Part shown: piece after piece, positions 39,101 through 51,172 of the stretch | How positions within the stretch are numbered: the stretch's first letter is position 1 | Layout: each line of letters starts with the position of its first letter | Origin: Promerops cafer | Taxonomy: Eukaryota > Chordata > Aves > Passeriformes > Nectariniidae | Length of the DNA stretch: 64,000 bases | NCBI GenBank assembly: GCA_013398275.1 | Contig: VZSE01002702.1 | Location: 1,178,001-1,242,000, forward strand | Direction: 5' to 3' | Made by a program: the position numbers and the translations under genes | The notes under the pieces: model-generated | What the model was told of the DNA's origin: nothing | The model's database searches: none | Seen by the model: only the letters and a program-made list of their open reading frames with translations

Positions 39101-41760
39101 CAAATTAGCAATTCTTCCCCTCCTAACTGCAGCAGCCCTAAGAGCAGCAGCTCTGAAACTGGCCTGAGGCCCAGGAGAGTCTCAGACAGAAGCTATAACA
39201 CGAATCATTCCCTTCACCAGTGCATGGCAAATTTCACTGCTATTTAGCACAATCAATGTTGGAGTCCTGACCAATTTCTCCAGCTGGTAGCTTTTCCAAT
39301 GAGAAGAAATAGACAATTCTCTTTTTTGTAGGGAAGCAGACCTTGCCTCTCAAAGCCCTGAAAGTAGATCATAAAATGGGCACAGACAGAATGGAAGGGT
39401 GGACAGGCAGCCCCATTCCTTCACCACAAGGTCTGTGCACCCAGGTGGCCACGGTGGCCTCGGACTCAACAGCCACAGAAAAAAAAGCTTCTGCTTCACA
39501 GTTGTGGAGGGGATTCCCTCTCTTCTTACCCCAAGTACATTCCCACCTTACCACCCCTTTATATAGTATGTGTGAGCTTGCACCACTTTAGCCAAGCAAC
39601 TGCCCCAGAAGAAAAATCAAAAAAGCTACTTCTGAGACAGTGCAACCTCGCCAGCAGTCTCACTGCCACATGCTCACCAGTCTGGGGTCTCATGAGAAGG
39701 CAGTATGGCAAGCTGGGAACACAATATGACTTGTAGGATTGTAGGACATGCACTTTCATCATCACAGAGTATGGGGCAGAGGTCCTTGACCTATCCTACA
39801 GCTCTGAAGGTCTTTAGACAAGCTAGCCTTTTGAAAGCCCCACAACCTTTGTTAGTTGAAAACCTATGCCTAATGTTTTTTCTGTCTATTATTTCCTATA
39901 CAAATCCATAATTGTTTTATTTCACACAAATCCCTTACTCCGAATGAAACAGAAGTGCTTCAGTTACAAATGCTCTGCTGGCTTTATGCAGGCTGGGATG
40001 CTCTGCAACACAATCACTTGATACTCAAGGGCGGTACGTCCAGAAGTGGTTCTCAATTCTCAAGATCAATGGTGAATGAAGAGTTCATTTTCATTCTTGA
40101 ACACTCTGCCTGGGGAAGTAAATCTAACAACCAATTGATCATCAGCAACTAAAAAGCTCTGGCACATATGTTCAAACATGTAGCAACTCCTAAATAGCTA
40201 GGTGTCAGTGTCATAGCAGCCACTAACACTCAAGCACACTCACTTGAAAAAGAAATCAGACAAAATGATGCTTTCAAGTGAACTGACACACTAAACCACA
40301 AGTTCCTGGAAATTAAAACAAAACATCTGCTATCTACTATCCCATGGTACTGAGAACTGAACAAAACACCACTCACAGCTCTGAATGTCTTAGAGTTTGG
40401 CAATGGAGTTGCCAATTTTCAGAGTTTCCTCTCAGGTACATTTTGTACATGAACAGCATGAAAATGTAGTACATAGAATTGCTGATGGAGAAACATTCAG
40501 TCTGGGGTTTGCAGTGACTCTAAGTAGGAGAACAGTGCATTGTTCAGCTGGGCATTTATAACAGAAATCATGTTGTGAAATGGAGATGAAATCAACTACA
40601 TCCCATGATTTTCACAACATACTTGAGGAGACAATGTATTTAGGACGTGTATCAAACTTTTGATAATTCCATGCTTTGGAGAAATAAAATCTTGCATAAA
40701 TATAATGACAAATTTCAATGAGCATATATGTTCTTGTATTTCAACTATCAAGTACCACCACACTACCATATGGTACAAAAGTTTTTCTGATTGGGAACAC
40801 AACAACACAAGAAACTCAGAAAATCACGTTAGAAAACTAGATTTTCAGATTTTTAAAATTTAATGAATGGAGAAATTGATCTAGAAATGGAAATAAAGCC
40901 CATGGAAAAGCTTTAGAGTTAAAGAGAAATAATCCACAAGTTTCTACTGTTGGAAACAACTTTTGCTGAAGTCTACAATGTACCACACAAGCACACCAGC
41001 TCAGTTAATGTCTTTTCTTTTCATCATGTTTCTAGCTTGTTTACTTTAAAAGAAAACTTAATAAATTTCTTTCACTTCAAAAAGGAAAAATACACAATGA
41101 CGCCAAGGCCGAAAGTCTACATAATAATATCTAAGCCCAAGGGAATTGTTCCAGCCAAGTTGTGAACCTACGAAAATAATGGAGATACTATAATGAAACA
41201 CTTCTGACATGCATGCATGCAGCAAGACAGGGAAGTGTAACACAGCCCCTTACCACAGCCATGAAATAATTCTCTTCAGCAGTTTTATGATAGGTATCAT
41301 TAGGCTGCCCATACAAAAATCATCACCTTTCTGACATTCAAATTCTTCCATACTGACTCCAGACCGAAAAGAAACTACAACACATACTAAGAGACTGAAA
41401 ACACCTGGAATAAAACCTACTACCTGTGCAACAACTTGGACTTCAAAAATAGACTGAAATGAAACCACCTTGAGATCAGCAAATCTGTACAACCATCACC
41501 AATATAAACAAGACTTGTGCATAAAAATAAAAATTAAATCCTGCCTACGTCAGCATAAAATACCCAGGGCTAGCAATATACCACAATAAACTGCAGCAGT
41601 AAGCCTCATTCAGATGTGATAATGGACATGCAGCCATTAAGCAGAAATAAAAAAAAAAATCCAGAAGCTCAAATGCAGTATGTCCTACACACTTCACCTC
41701 CAGCAAAACTTCATTAAACAAGGATTTCGTTCTCCTTCACAAAAAAAGAGTGGACAATAC
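36101..41760 (-). other. DLG2 intron between the 41.8 kb exon and the internal promoter region
   Basis: It begins on the minus strand with the gtattgtcc donor at 41760. Mostly unique AT-rich sequence; the only candidate signal is the + strand exon-like block at 38605-38790. Confidence 0.65.
38605..38790 (+). ncRNA. Candidate exon of an antisense transcript (splice signals only)
   Basis: On the + strand, opposite DLG2, a strong acceptor (tctctttctttttcag) and a strong donor (CTGA|gtaagtat) bracket 186 bases. One frame is open through the exon but ends in TGA five bases before the donor; it contains FYTASKQATKKYFPDY and matches nothing I know. A spliced noncoding antisense RNA, or chance splice-like sequence, both fit. 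No partner exon was identified. Confidence 0.25.
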
Positions 41761-41859
41761 CTTTGTCTTCATGTCTACCACATAGTTTTCAAAAGTCGCG
41801 TTCTCCTTGTTGGGTTCACCATGTTGGCCAGATCCTCCTGATCCATTGGAAGCTGCAGG
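41761..41859 (-). CDS. DLG2: DLG2 internal coding exon, linker between L27 region and PDZ part (partial gene)
   Basis: Seen: on the minus strand a pyrimidine-rich stretch ending in ctgctctttag precedes 99 bases open in phase 0, followed by a GT donor (AAG|gtattg). The 33 codons encode a Ser/Gly/Asn-rich start and end in NKENATFENYVVDMKTK. Known, from memory: long human DLG2 (PSD-93) isoforms carry an acidic linker with NKENQSFEN between the L27 domain and the KYRYQDED segment, which matches E.NKEN..FEN here. Role: flexible, probably disordered linker in a synaptic MAGUK scaffold under the plasma membrane. The exon lies 7.2 kb upstream of the alternative first exon and 18.4 kb upstream of the next linker exon on the same strand. 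Its length is divisible by three, so it can be skipped without a frameshift. The first half is poorly conserved against my recollection of the human protein. DLG1 is the main alternative, but its linker as I recall it lacks NKEN. Confidence 0.75.
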
Positions 41860-44800
41860 CTAAAGAGCAGGAAAAAAAAAAACATAAATAAAGTAGCTGA
41901 CATGTGTGCTTTAATTCAGTTACATTTAAACATAACTATTAGCATGCATACACAAAAGGGTAGCCTGAATTCAGATAAGTATCAGGTGGCTTATACAGAA
42001 GATTTTCACCTCAATGTTTTTTCATGCAAAACTTTCTGTGTTTAATCCTACAGGCACGCTCATGGAAGTATGTGAGAGTCTTAATAGGCTAAATCTTTGA
42101 GATGATGCTTATCATAATCTCTGTGTGACTTCAGAAGGCATTCAAGGTGCTCTGCAGCTCTCGGCAACAGAACATAAAGATAAGGAAGGAAATCAGTGCC
42201 CTGGCAAAAAGACCTGCTGTCCGTGATAGGGCTCTCATCTGGAGTAGCTGCAGGAATTTATAATATATCTCCTTACAGCAACAAACAAATTATCTGGTTT
42301 GTTTTCTTATTTCTAATTCATGACATTCTCCTAAGTGGAACATTTTTAATAAGGTTTCATGCTTGACTGGTAATCATATGTGTAAATCTTTTAAATTCAA
42401 ATGCATTTTTTTGTTACTTGTCCTTCATTTACACGGATTTCAATCTTACGTTGCTTACACAAAACCCATATAAAACACTGTATTTCTTCAAATAATATCT
42501 TTGGCAGAAGACATAGTAAATGGCTATATTTGTTTTTTCAATTTTCCTGCTGGAAATCTAATATATTACTGTTGATTTTACATTAAGACAGTAAATATTA
42601 CAAATGACATCTCTGTTTACAATGCTCTGCCCTGCAATAATGTGCTTGAAGAGTCAGCCTTCGAATGAAACGTGATGAGTGCCTCTAACTTGGATCTCAA
42701 AAAATTTCTGAGCACTTTGCAAAAGCACAAACAGGAATGCAGGGAGGATTCATTGTGTCTGTGGGTGCTGAGCATCGCAAGCACCCTGAGTGATTTAGAC
42801 CCATCCTGTTTTAGCCTGTGCAACAGGAGCGCAGTCAATTTTAACACAACAGGCAAGAAATTGTTAGCATTTTAAGTAGAGCAGCATTTGCCAGCACAAC
42901 TTAGAAAACAACAAGCCAGTGCCACAGAAACAGCCAAATCACACTCACATGTGCAAATGTTCCCTTCTCTGATCCTAGGTTGTTTATTTAGGGCTCTGTC
43001 CAGCATAAGACGGAGTGCTGGCCCCAGTCCAGCCTACTACTTAGACATGTGCTTTTAGCTTCACTGGAACCAATGGATGAGTCTTGTGCTCCAGTAAAGA
43101 CTGTGTTTAAAGGCTGGATCAGGCCCAGCAGCTCAGCACTACATGGGGCTAAGTACACAGGACTCCTCAAGTCCTCTCTGAGGTTACAGCTTCCCTCACA
43201 TGGAGAACCACTCATTCCCTTGGCTGGTTTCTAGTCACCAAAGGGTGTTGAATAGCTCCCATTTGTAATCTGGAAGGGAGTAAGGGATAGAAAGACAACA
43301 AGGCCAAAATTTTCAAGGACAGCAGGAAACTGAACCCAGGTCTTGCCTCAGAGCCTACAGAAAATCCAAGCAACTCCTTAAATGTTTCTTTCAGGAACAG
43401 AAAATTGGTTTTGCAAGGAGCTAAAAAGCATACATAAAATTTTCATTTCATCTTTGCTTTCTTTGAATGCCTGACATGAATGTTTTTCATTGTTATTATT
43501 TACAGGCAACAAGATAAACTCTTCAAATCAATACATTATTTATTTGCTCTACTCATAAAGACCTAAAGGATCCTGATCCTAAAGGAGCTCAGGTCCTGCA
43601 ACTTCTCTAAAGGGTTTTGACAAGCTTCAGCAGAAACTTCTATGGTAACATTTATCAAATGAGTGCAGCTGCAAAACAGGGTAAGAAACATACTTAGTTT
43701 ACATTTTACATGTTTTTTACTCAAATTTTTCACCATTAGTTGGCTCCAATATTTTGAAAGAACATAAAACAATGTTATAAGATGCTATGAAATGTTTCCA
43801 TTGTTTTCCTTAGGGAAATGGGTCACAAATTCATTGTAAAGAGCAGAAAATCAAGGACATTAGGGAGGTTCAAACAGCTCAAGCAAGAGTAATTGTAATG
43901 AATTGTAATAAACCTCTCTGTTCCAGTGTATTAAGGTTCAATAATCATTAGCAAAATAGCATATGGTTTCCCAACCTAATCAAAGCATACGTTAGAAATC
44001 CATCTGAACACCAATAGATATTTAATTCTGTGTTATTAAATATATGGGACTGTATAATCCAAGAGACAGAGAGAATACTTGCTGTGCATTGTGATAGATT
44101 TATTAAAAACTAACAATCTTGGATATGAGTCTTTTCTTATTCTTGATTACATACAACCCTCCCTTTGGAGGCCAACAAAAAGTCTATCCTGTTTAAAATT
44201 ATTTGTACACTTAATAGCCAAAAGCTGCCTGCTCATGCAAAAGAAGTGTTTCACCAACACCTCATTATTCCTGAACCATGACCAGGAGATGCAGAACTGG
44301 CAGCCCCACCATGACACACTACAAATGCAGTGAACAACGTGCACCATGCTCACACATCCTTGCAGGAGGTTCTGGAAATAATGACTTCAAGCTTGAACTG
44401 CAATTACTGCCAAAACTATGACTTTTTATCGCACCCCTGCATCTAGAGGGCTGGTAGCTGGAACAACTCTATCTTCCTCTTCACAGAAGAAAGCATGATC
44501 TTATTCTCTTCAAATCAGTCAGAGAAACAGAAGAGATTTCACAAGCAAATGTTGCAAGAGGAGATCAAAACTTCACTTGGTAACTTTACTCACATGGTTA
44601 GTAACCTTGCAGATCACACCTAAAGTAACCTTCCAATTTTGTGCATAATTAACACTAGTCTATTCAAATTATAATCAACAGATACTATTTAGACCAGAAT
44701 CTCTTCAGCATGTCTCTTTCATTGTGCAAATTCACAGCATTATTTAAATATTTATTAATAAAATAGCAAACACATTACCTACCTTGCTAATTTTGTCTAA

Positions 44801-47595
44801 TTTTAATGGTGCTCAGTGAAGTTTTTCTGTGCTTATAACATATCTTGCAAGTAGCTTTGCACAATTGATACAATCAACTGACAACAAACCTCTGGCTGAT
44901 TATTTTTTGCTGAAGTACACAGATATGAGTTATGAAAGTCTAGCCACCAGTTCCACTTTCAGCAGGCAGCAGGTTCCAGTTCATATCTGAGCCAGCAACC
45001 AGACAGAAGGAGCATCTGCTCTCACAGGCAATTATGGAATATGAGGTTTCCATGAGTTTCTATGGGAGGTCCTCTTACAGCAGCCAAGCCATGTAATAAT
45101 GGTGGGTGAATTCCCCAGTCCAGTGTAAGAATTTATAGAATTTCCAGAATTTATACTGGATATATCAATAGGAGGAACTTATAACCATCCCCAATAGCTA
45201 CCACATGTTTATTTCTTGGGTGAAGCCCAACACTGGGAATATAAAAAAATATTAAAAAAAAAAAAAGAAAAGAAAGAAAACATACGTGCCAACTTTATTC
45301 TGCTCCTCCAGGGTCTAGGATATTGTTTCCAGGACTTTGAATTTATTTACACACATGGAATATTTTCTAGGGCACATGTGTCTAGAGAAGACTGATCAGC
45401 TTTATATAGGGCCCAGGAGGGTGGGTGGAAGTGTGAGGAACTACAGACCATGAGCCCAAATAAGTGTGCAACTGCCTTAGGGCTCAGAGATTTAATGCAC
45501 CTTCCCCTACAGCCACTGGCTTGGGGAACACTCTCCTCTATGCTTTTAGTGAGAGAAGTTCAAAACAGAGGCTGCCCTGAGATGTCTTTGGGCACTCTGG
45601 ATGACCAGTTGGTAGCTCTGCTCCAGTCTCGTGAGAGCCTGTCAGTAAATGCCTACTTGCCCCAAGTGATTTGCATGAAGAGAGGAAAGGAATAAAAAAC
45701 CCCAGCAATTTGTTAATTTTTGGATGCTGATATCTGTCAGGAAATCTATCATCCTGGTAACCAAATGCTCCCAGAAACATATAGTGCTGAGAGGTACTGC
45801 TTTTATTTAATTAACTTTTCTAGAACAAGCATATTTTAAAATCATTAGAACATCTAAAAAGCTACATTTCAACATAATATATGCTGGAATTATCCATTTT
45901 ACAGGACACTGATGTAAATGAATTCATTCAGCAGCTATGCTGGAGTAGGAAGCAACCTGAGCTGAACTGAGATGCTCAGCAGGACGCTGCTACTAGGAAA
46001 GAACAGAGCACACCTCTGTGCCAGGTACAGCCAACCTGCTCACGCTCTGCTCAAGCTGTGTGTGAACCAGAACTGGACTCAAGTCAAGTTCCTTTACAAC
46101 GTGCCAGCAACAGCACGAATGCCTTCTGTGCCTGTGATCTGTCCTCCAAGCTCTGCACCTTTCTGCCACACCTACGCAGAGTTGACAGCTCTCCTAAATG
46201 TGCTGTCAGCATCACTGGACCATTAAAAAAAAAAAAACAAACAAACCAAAAACACCACTTGTACATCTTGGACAGATTGTGGGAGACAAAATATCACTGA
46301 GGGCTTGATGAGTTTTTCCTGCAATGCCATGCAGAGATATAATCCTAGAGACCCTAAGATATGCTTTGCTAGTCCTATTTCTATGCCTCTTATATTCCTT
46401 ATTACAGGAAGAAATGTCATTCAACAAATTTTGTGACAGGATATGACTTTCATCAATATCACTGAAAACTCATACAATCCCAGAGCAGGCCATGCTAGAA
46501 ACTAAAATCAGAAATATAATCCCACGGAAGTCAAGCAGTTCAATTTGCCTCAGCTGGGCCTAAATTTCAGTCCAGAAATAATATAGCAGAGCTTTCTTTT
46601 CTAATTCAGTATTTCTAAGGCCCTATAGAAAGGCATAGTTCCATGTCAAATGATTTAGATGTCAGAAAGGATTTTATTTCCATTTCCATGTTAGGGTTTC
46701 TTGTTCATTTTTGGATGACATCAAGGTTTTCTCCACATCACATTGCATTAGCTCAGACATTTCAGCTGTCTTAAGTCAGGGTCATGTTGTAGAGAACTAT
46801 GAAGTCTCAGGGCTAAGCCCTGTAAGAATGTCCTGCAGTCCCTTCTGCACCAGTCTTCCCAATATGACCAGTAAATGCGAATGAAGAAAAATATACATTT
46901 GAGTATGGATTCTACTGTACAAATCACATCACAAGTGTTGTAATTTTTTTTAACTTATTGTATCTGAAAGTGAGCATAAATATCACAATAATATTTAGTT
47001 TGCCCTGGGATTTTTATGATTTCACTTTAACTAATATGGATTCAACCTTTCAGAAAATTTTATGACAGCCTTAAAGAGTGTTACAGCTCAGGAACAATTA
47101 TCTGGCTGTGGACTTGTGTCTCAGAAAGGTCAGGAACTGATTTAATGCTGCTCCACCCTCCTGAGAGCAAATCTTGCTCTCTGTGTGTTTCTGGATGTCA
47201 GAATGTCACTGGTGAACTTTGCATTTGTTCGTCCCCTATACAGATTCGACCATTCATCTAAAATCTCTCATCTGAGCCATCAGTTACTGGAGTTGTCACT
47301 TTCACTGGACTAACACAAAACCCACACTCAGACCTGATTTCCCTCACTCTCCATATCACACAATTATCTAGCTGCACTGTGGCTCTGATGTACAGCAAGA
47401 GAACTGACATTCCAGGCAGGGAATTCAGGCAGGGTGAAGACACTAGCTCATGCATCAGCTTTTCTCCTCCCTGACAGAGTTCAGATGAAGCTGGCTGGAG
47501 TCAGCTGGCCCCACAAACTCAAGCCTGGTGACTGACCAGAAGACACACACAGGATTCATTTTGCTGATCCAGGCTCTGTCTCCAGTGTCACCTGT
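41860..47595 (-). other. Intron upstream of the 41.8 kb DLG2 exon
   Basis: It ends on the minus strand in the pyrimidine-rich acceptor at 41860-41880. L27-encoding exons were looked for and not recognised. It contains an A-rich repeat at 45254-45280; the remainder shows nothing I can name. Confidence 0.6.
45254..45280 (+). repeat. A-rich simple repeat
   Basis: A13 followed by gaaaagaaagaaaa. Low complexity, with no element body recognised beside it. Confidence 0.8.
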
Positions 47596-48130
47596 CATAG
47601 AATCATAGAAGGCTTTGGTTGGAAGGGAACTTCAAAGGTCATCTGTTCCAATGCCCCTGCCATGGGCAGAGACACCTTCCACTAGATCAGCTTGCTCAGA
47701 TTCCCATCCAGCCTGACCTTGAATGTTTCCAGGAGTGGGTCATCCATCACTTCTCTGAACAATCTGTTCCAGTCTTTCACCACCCTCATTGTAAAATTAT
47801 TTCTTATATATAAATCTAAATCTACCCTCCTTTAGTTTAAAACCATTATCCCTTGTCCTATCACAACATGCTCCACAAAAAAGTTTGTGCCCATCTTTCT
47901 TATAAGCTCCTTTTAGGTAATGGAAGGTACTCTAAGGCCTCCCAGGAGCCTTCTCTTCTCCAGGTTAAATTCCAGCTCTCTCAGCCTGACTTCATAGGAG
48001 AGATGGTCCAGCCCTATCATCATCTTTGTACCCATCCTCTGGCCTCACTCCAACAATCCACATCTTTCCCACACTGTGGGATGCAGAATTCCAGGAGGGG
48101 TCTCAGGAGAGAAAAGTAAGGGGGCAGAAA
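47596..48130 (-). mobile_element. CR1 LINE 3' fragment, antisense
   Basis: The left edge has the diagnostic inverted CR1 terminus tcatagaatcatagaaggct. It is followed by ttggttggaagggaactt, the complement of the usual AAGGTCCCTTCCAACC, and then RT C-terminal sequence in reverse as far as about 48130. It is 5'-truncated. The right boundary is soft because similarity fades into the flanking sequence. Confidence 0.93.
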
Positions 48131-50696
48131 AGAGAAGAGCTCACGCAGAGCTTTATTTTTGAGCTGGGAGGCAAATCAAGGCGCTCATGCATCTCCTTTC
48201 TCAGGCAGCAGAGTCACTAAGGTCACACAACGGTAGACTCTGCCATGTCTGATGATCTGTAGAGCAGGAAGGGAAGGGAGCAGGGCACCATGCAGCCACC
48301 AGAGCCCCTGCAAACACAAGCCTTGAGGGGGCTGTTGCTCAAGTACAGTCTCCCCGGCTGAGACCTGGCACACTGAATAGCAGTGGTTGGCAGGATCTGA
48401 CGTGGCGAAGAGAAAAAATGAGCAAATAAAAACCATCATGAAGATGAACTCTGCTGCAAGGATGAAGAGATAAATAATTTACAGGTCAGATGCATGAAAA
48501 TGACACTCAAAGAATGAGACTGGACAGACTGGTTGCAGTTTTCATGCAAAGAGACACCCCAGCTGTAGCTCCATGCCAGGCAGATATCTGCCCACAAGAA
48601 ATGGGGACAATTAACTTATGTGCTGCTGATGGGGTATTTCCCAAAACATTCCTGGTAGCAGTGTTTTTAAACTCCATAGGGCAAATTTAGACACCTCTGA
48701 ACATGAGAATGAATGAGATTAAAACATTAAACAAATAAATGCATTTTCCTCAGCTCACTGGGATCTGAGTCAGATCATTCTCCTCGTTCCTTTACCTTTC
48801 AGCTATCAGCCTGCACTTTGTTGGGCATAAAGAAGATAAAACATGAAGAGTAATTTGGGATATTAAAGATCTGTTTCTTTCAAATAAAGCAGAAGCTATT
48901 ACTGAACTCTTATGAAGGCTGGAGGAAAAGGACTAGAAAAATTAAAAGGCTGAACATAATTAATGAATGCTCATTTAGAATTCACTATCATAAAATATCC
49001 CGGAAGCAAAATCTACAGCTGAAGAGGGCAGGCTGTATGCAGAAACAAGCTCTGGAAGGAGCTCCATGTGCACTGTATCAAACTGAGAAGAAAGACAGGG
49101 AGCTGTGGTTGCTGGGAGATCCCTTCAAGCATGGGGTAATGACACCTGCCAAGAGGCCCTGCTAGCAGAAAGGTCACCTGCAGCAAGAGTGACCTGCTAA
49201 AGCACATGGTTTGATTCCAGTTGTGCCCACCTGAAGATATTTTATTCATTAGCTTCAGTGGACTCCCTCTACACTTTAGCTCATATTAGTGAAATCACAA
49301 TCTTGCCGTGAAAATACAAGAAGACCACAGCTGGAAGCAAACGCAAATTCTTGGAAACAGAAAAAAAAAAGAAAGTCATTAATTTTAAGGGAAAACATGA
49401 CTAATGATTTTAAATTAAATAATCTTTGCATGCTATTTTAATTAGCAAGGATAATGTTTATTTTACTTACATAGAAGTACTGGATACATAAATTCCAACC
49501 TACATATTTCAGTTGCCATAACAACTTGATACATTTATTCTCTTGTGTCATTTTTTATTGCATCAGTGTAAGGAAAGAAAAATAAAAGCCAACTGCTTTG
49601 GTTGCTATAATAACACACTATTTTTTTAATTGTGCTTTTCACATTTAATTCTTCTTGAAACCAATATAGTTTTTCTCCAAAGATGTTCCTAACACAGTGT
49701 GGAAAATTCACAACAAGTTCACTACCAGGGCTCAGTGTTGGGTCTGTCAAAAAATCCCAAGGATATGTACAGCCCTTTAGCTCAACTGCTACTCCAGTAG
49801 CCTCCCTTAGGATATATAGCTTGAGGTCAAGTTCTTAAAGAAGACCTACACAGTAAGTCTAAGTCCCCAGTTAGTGCATTTTCCCCTGAAAACCAGAATT
49901 AAATTAAATTAACATCAGACTCTTGAGAAAGGTGCACAATCGATCTGAGGCAGCAAATATAACTGCAGAGATGCAAAACAGTTGAGTAAATCACTGCAGT
50001 GCGCTCCAGGTCAGGAGGATCTTACAGAGCAGTTTCCACATTTCATACACACTGGTGTTGCACATGATGAGCTTAACTACACTTTTATCCAGGAGCAGAA
50101 CTGGTTCCTAAACTCTCAGGGCCTCCAAGGAATTGGATCAAATATTTTAAAGGTACAGTCAAGTGGCACTATGATGGAAGGAACAGAGAGGATGAGGACA
50201 GCCTTTGTCCTTCCCTCTCTGCAGTATAGCAGAGCCTGCTGTTGCCCACTGACCTTTCTCAACTCTGCACCCCTGCAAATGGGCCCTTTTCAATTACATT
50301 GTAATTATCTAACTGCTGATGTTGCATTTCTATCTAGTCCCCTGTAACAGTCATAATGAGAGAGACTGTATTAATTACTATCAATTATATTCAGGTGCAA
50401 GGTGAGGAACTGCTTGGTAACCATTGTTCCAGATAGCTGGCATGGACTGACCTCAGATTAGAGATAATAGGGCATTTATGAATGTAAGGTTAGAGTTTTT
50501 GATGGAGAATGACTTAGAGAAATGGCTCCTGTGGGCTGCCTTGGCCTCTGGGGGCAGCTCTTCATTTATTCCTAACTGTAGGACCTCTAATTTGGTCAGG
50601 AATGGTTGCTTTCAAAGGACTGTAGCCCTCTCAGTTGTCAGGAGAACAAGAGTCTGTACGTGTGTTACCACACACAGTTTAGAACAAAATCTTTCC
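48131..50696. other. Spacer between two inverted CR1 copies
   Basis: Unique-looking sequence with no recognised gene. It would form the loop if the flanking inverted CR1 ends paired in RNA. Confidence 0.5.
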
Positions 50697-51037
50697 CTTA
50701 TTGCAGCATTCCAGTACATAGAGAGGACACTAGACAGCTGGAGAGGGACTTTTGACAAGGGCACGTAGTGATGGGACAGGGGGGAATGGCTTTAAACTGA
50801 AGGAGGACAGGTCCAGGTTGGGTACTACGAAAAAATTATTTACCAAGAGACTGGTGAGGCACTGGAACAAGTTGCCCAGAGAACCTGCAGATGCTCCATC
50901 TGTAGAAGTGCTGGAGGCCAGGTTGGATGGGACTTGGTGTAGCCCGGTCTACTGGAAGGTGTCCCTGTCCATGGCAGGGGCTCTGAACTAGAGGATCTTT
51001 AAGGTCCCTTCCAAACCAAACCCTTCTGCGATTCTAA
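50697..51037 (+). mobile_element. CR1 LINE 3' fragment, sense
   Basis: It starts near ttattgcagcattccagtac and runs through GACAGGGGGGAATGGCTTTA, the ACTGGTGAGGCACTGGAACA segment and CCCTGTCCATGGCAGGGG. It ends in AGGATCTTTAAGGTCCCTTC and ttctgcgattctaa. This is the same 3' UTR class as the 62.3 kb copy. A 30-bp tandem duplication lies 75 bases past its end. Confidence 0.93.
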
Positions 51038-51112
51038 CTCAAAACAGGAGAAACACCCAAGAGTGCTACGTACCGCACGATAACCTTGCAGGAAATATGC
51101 TCAAATAAGGAG

Positions 51113-51172
51113 TCACTCAGATAAAGTAAATTCTTATTTATCTCACTCAGATAAAGTAAATTCTTATTTATC
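51113..51172 (+). repeat. Perfect 30-bp tandem duplication
   Basis: The unit begins tcactcagataaagtaaatt and ends cttatttatc. It occurs twice head to tail with no mismatch (51113-51142 and 51143-51172). Perfect identity suggests a recent slippage or duplication event, just downstream of the CR1 copy ending at 51037. Confidence 0.95.

Noticed and set aside
40570..40620. 11-bp inverted repeat with a 29-base loop, microRNA-like at first sight
   Set aside because: The stem is too short for a microRNA precursor and pairing does not extend inward or outward.
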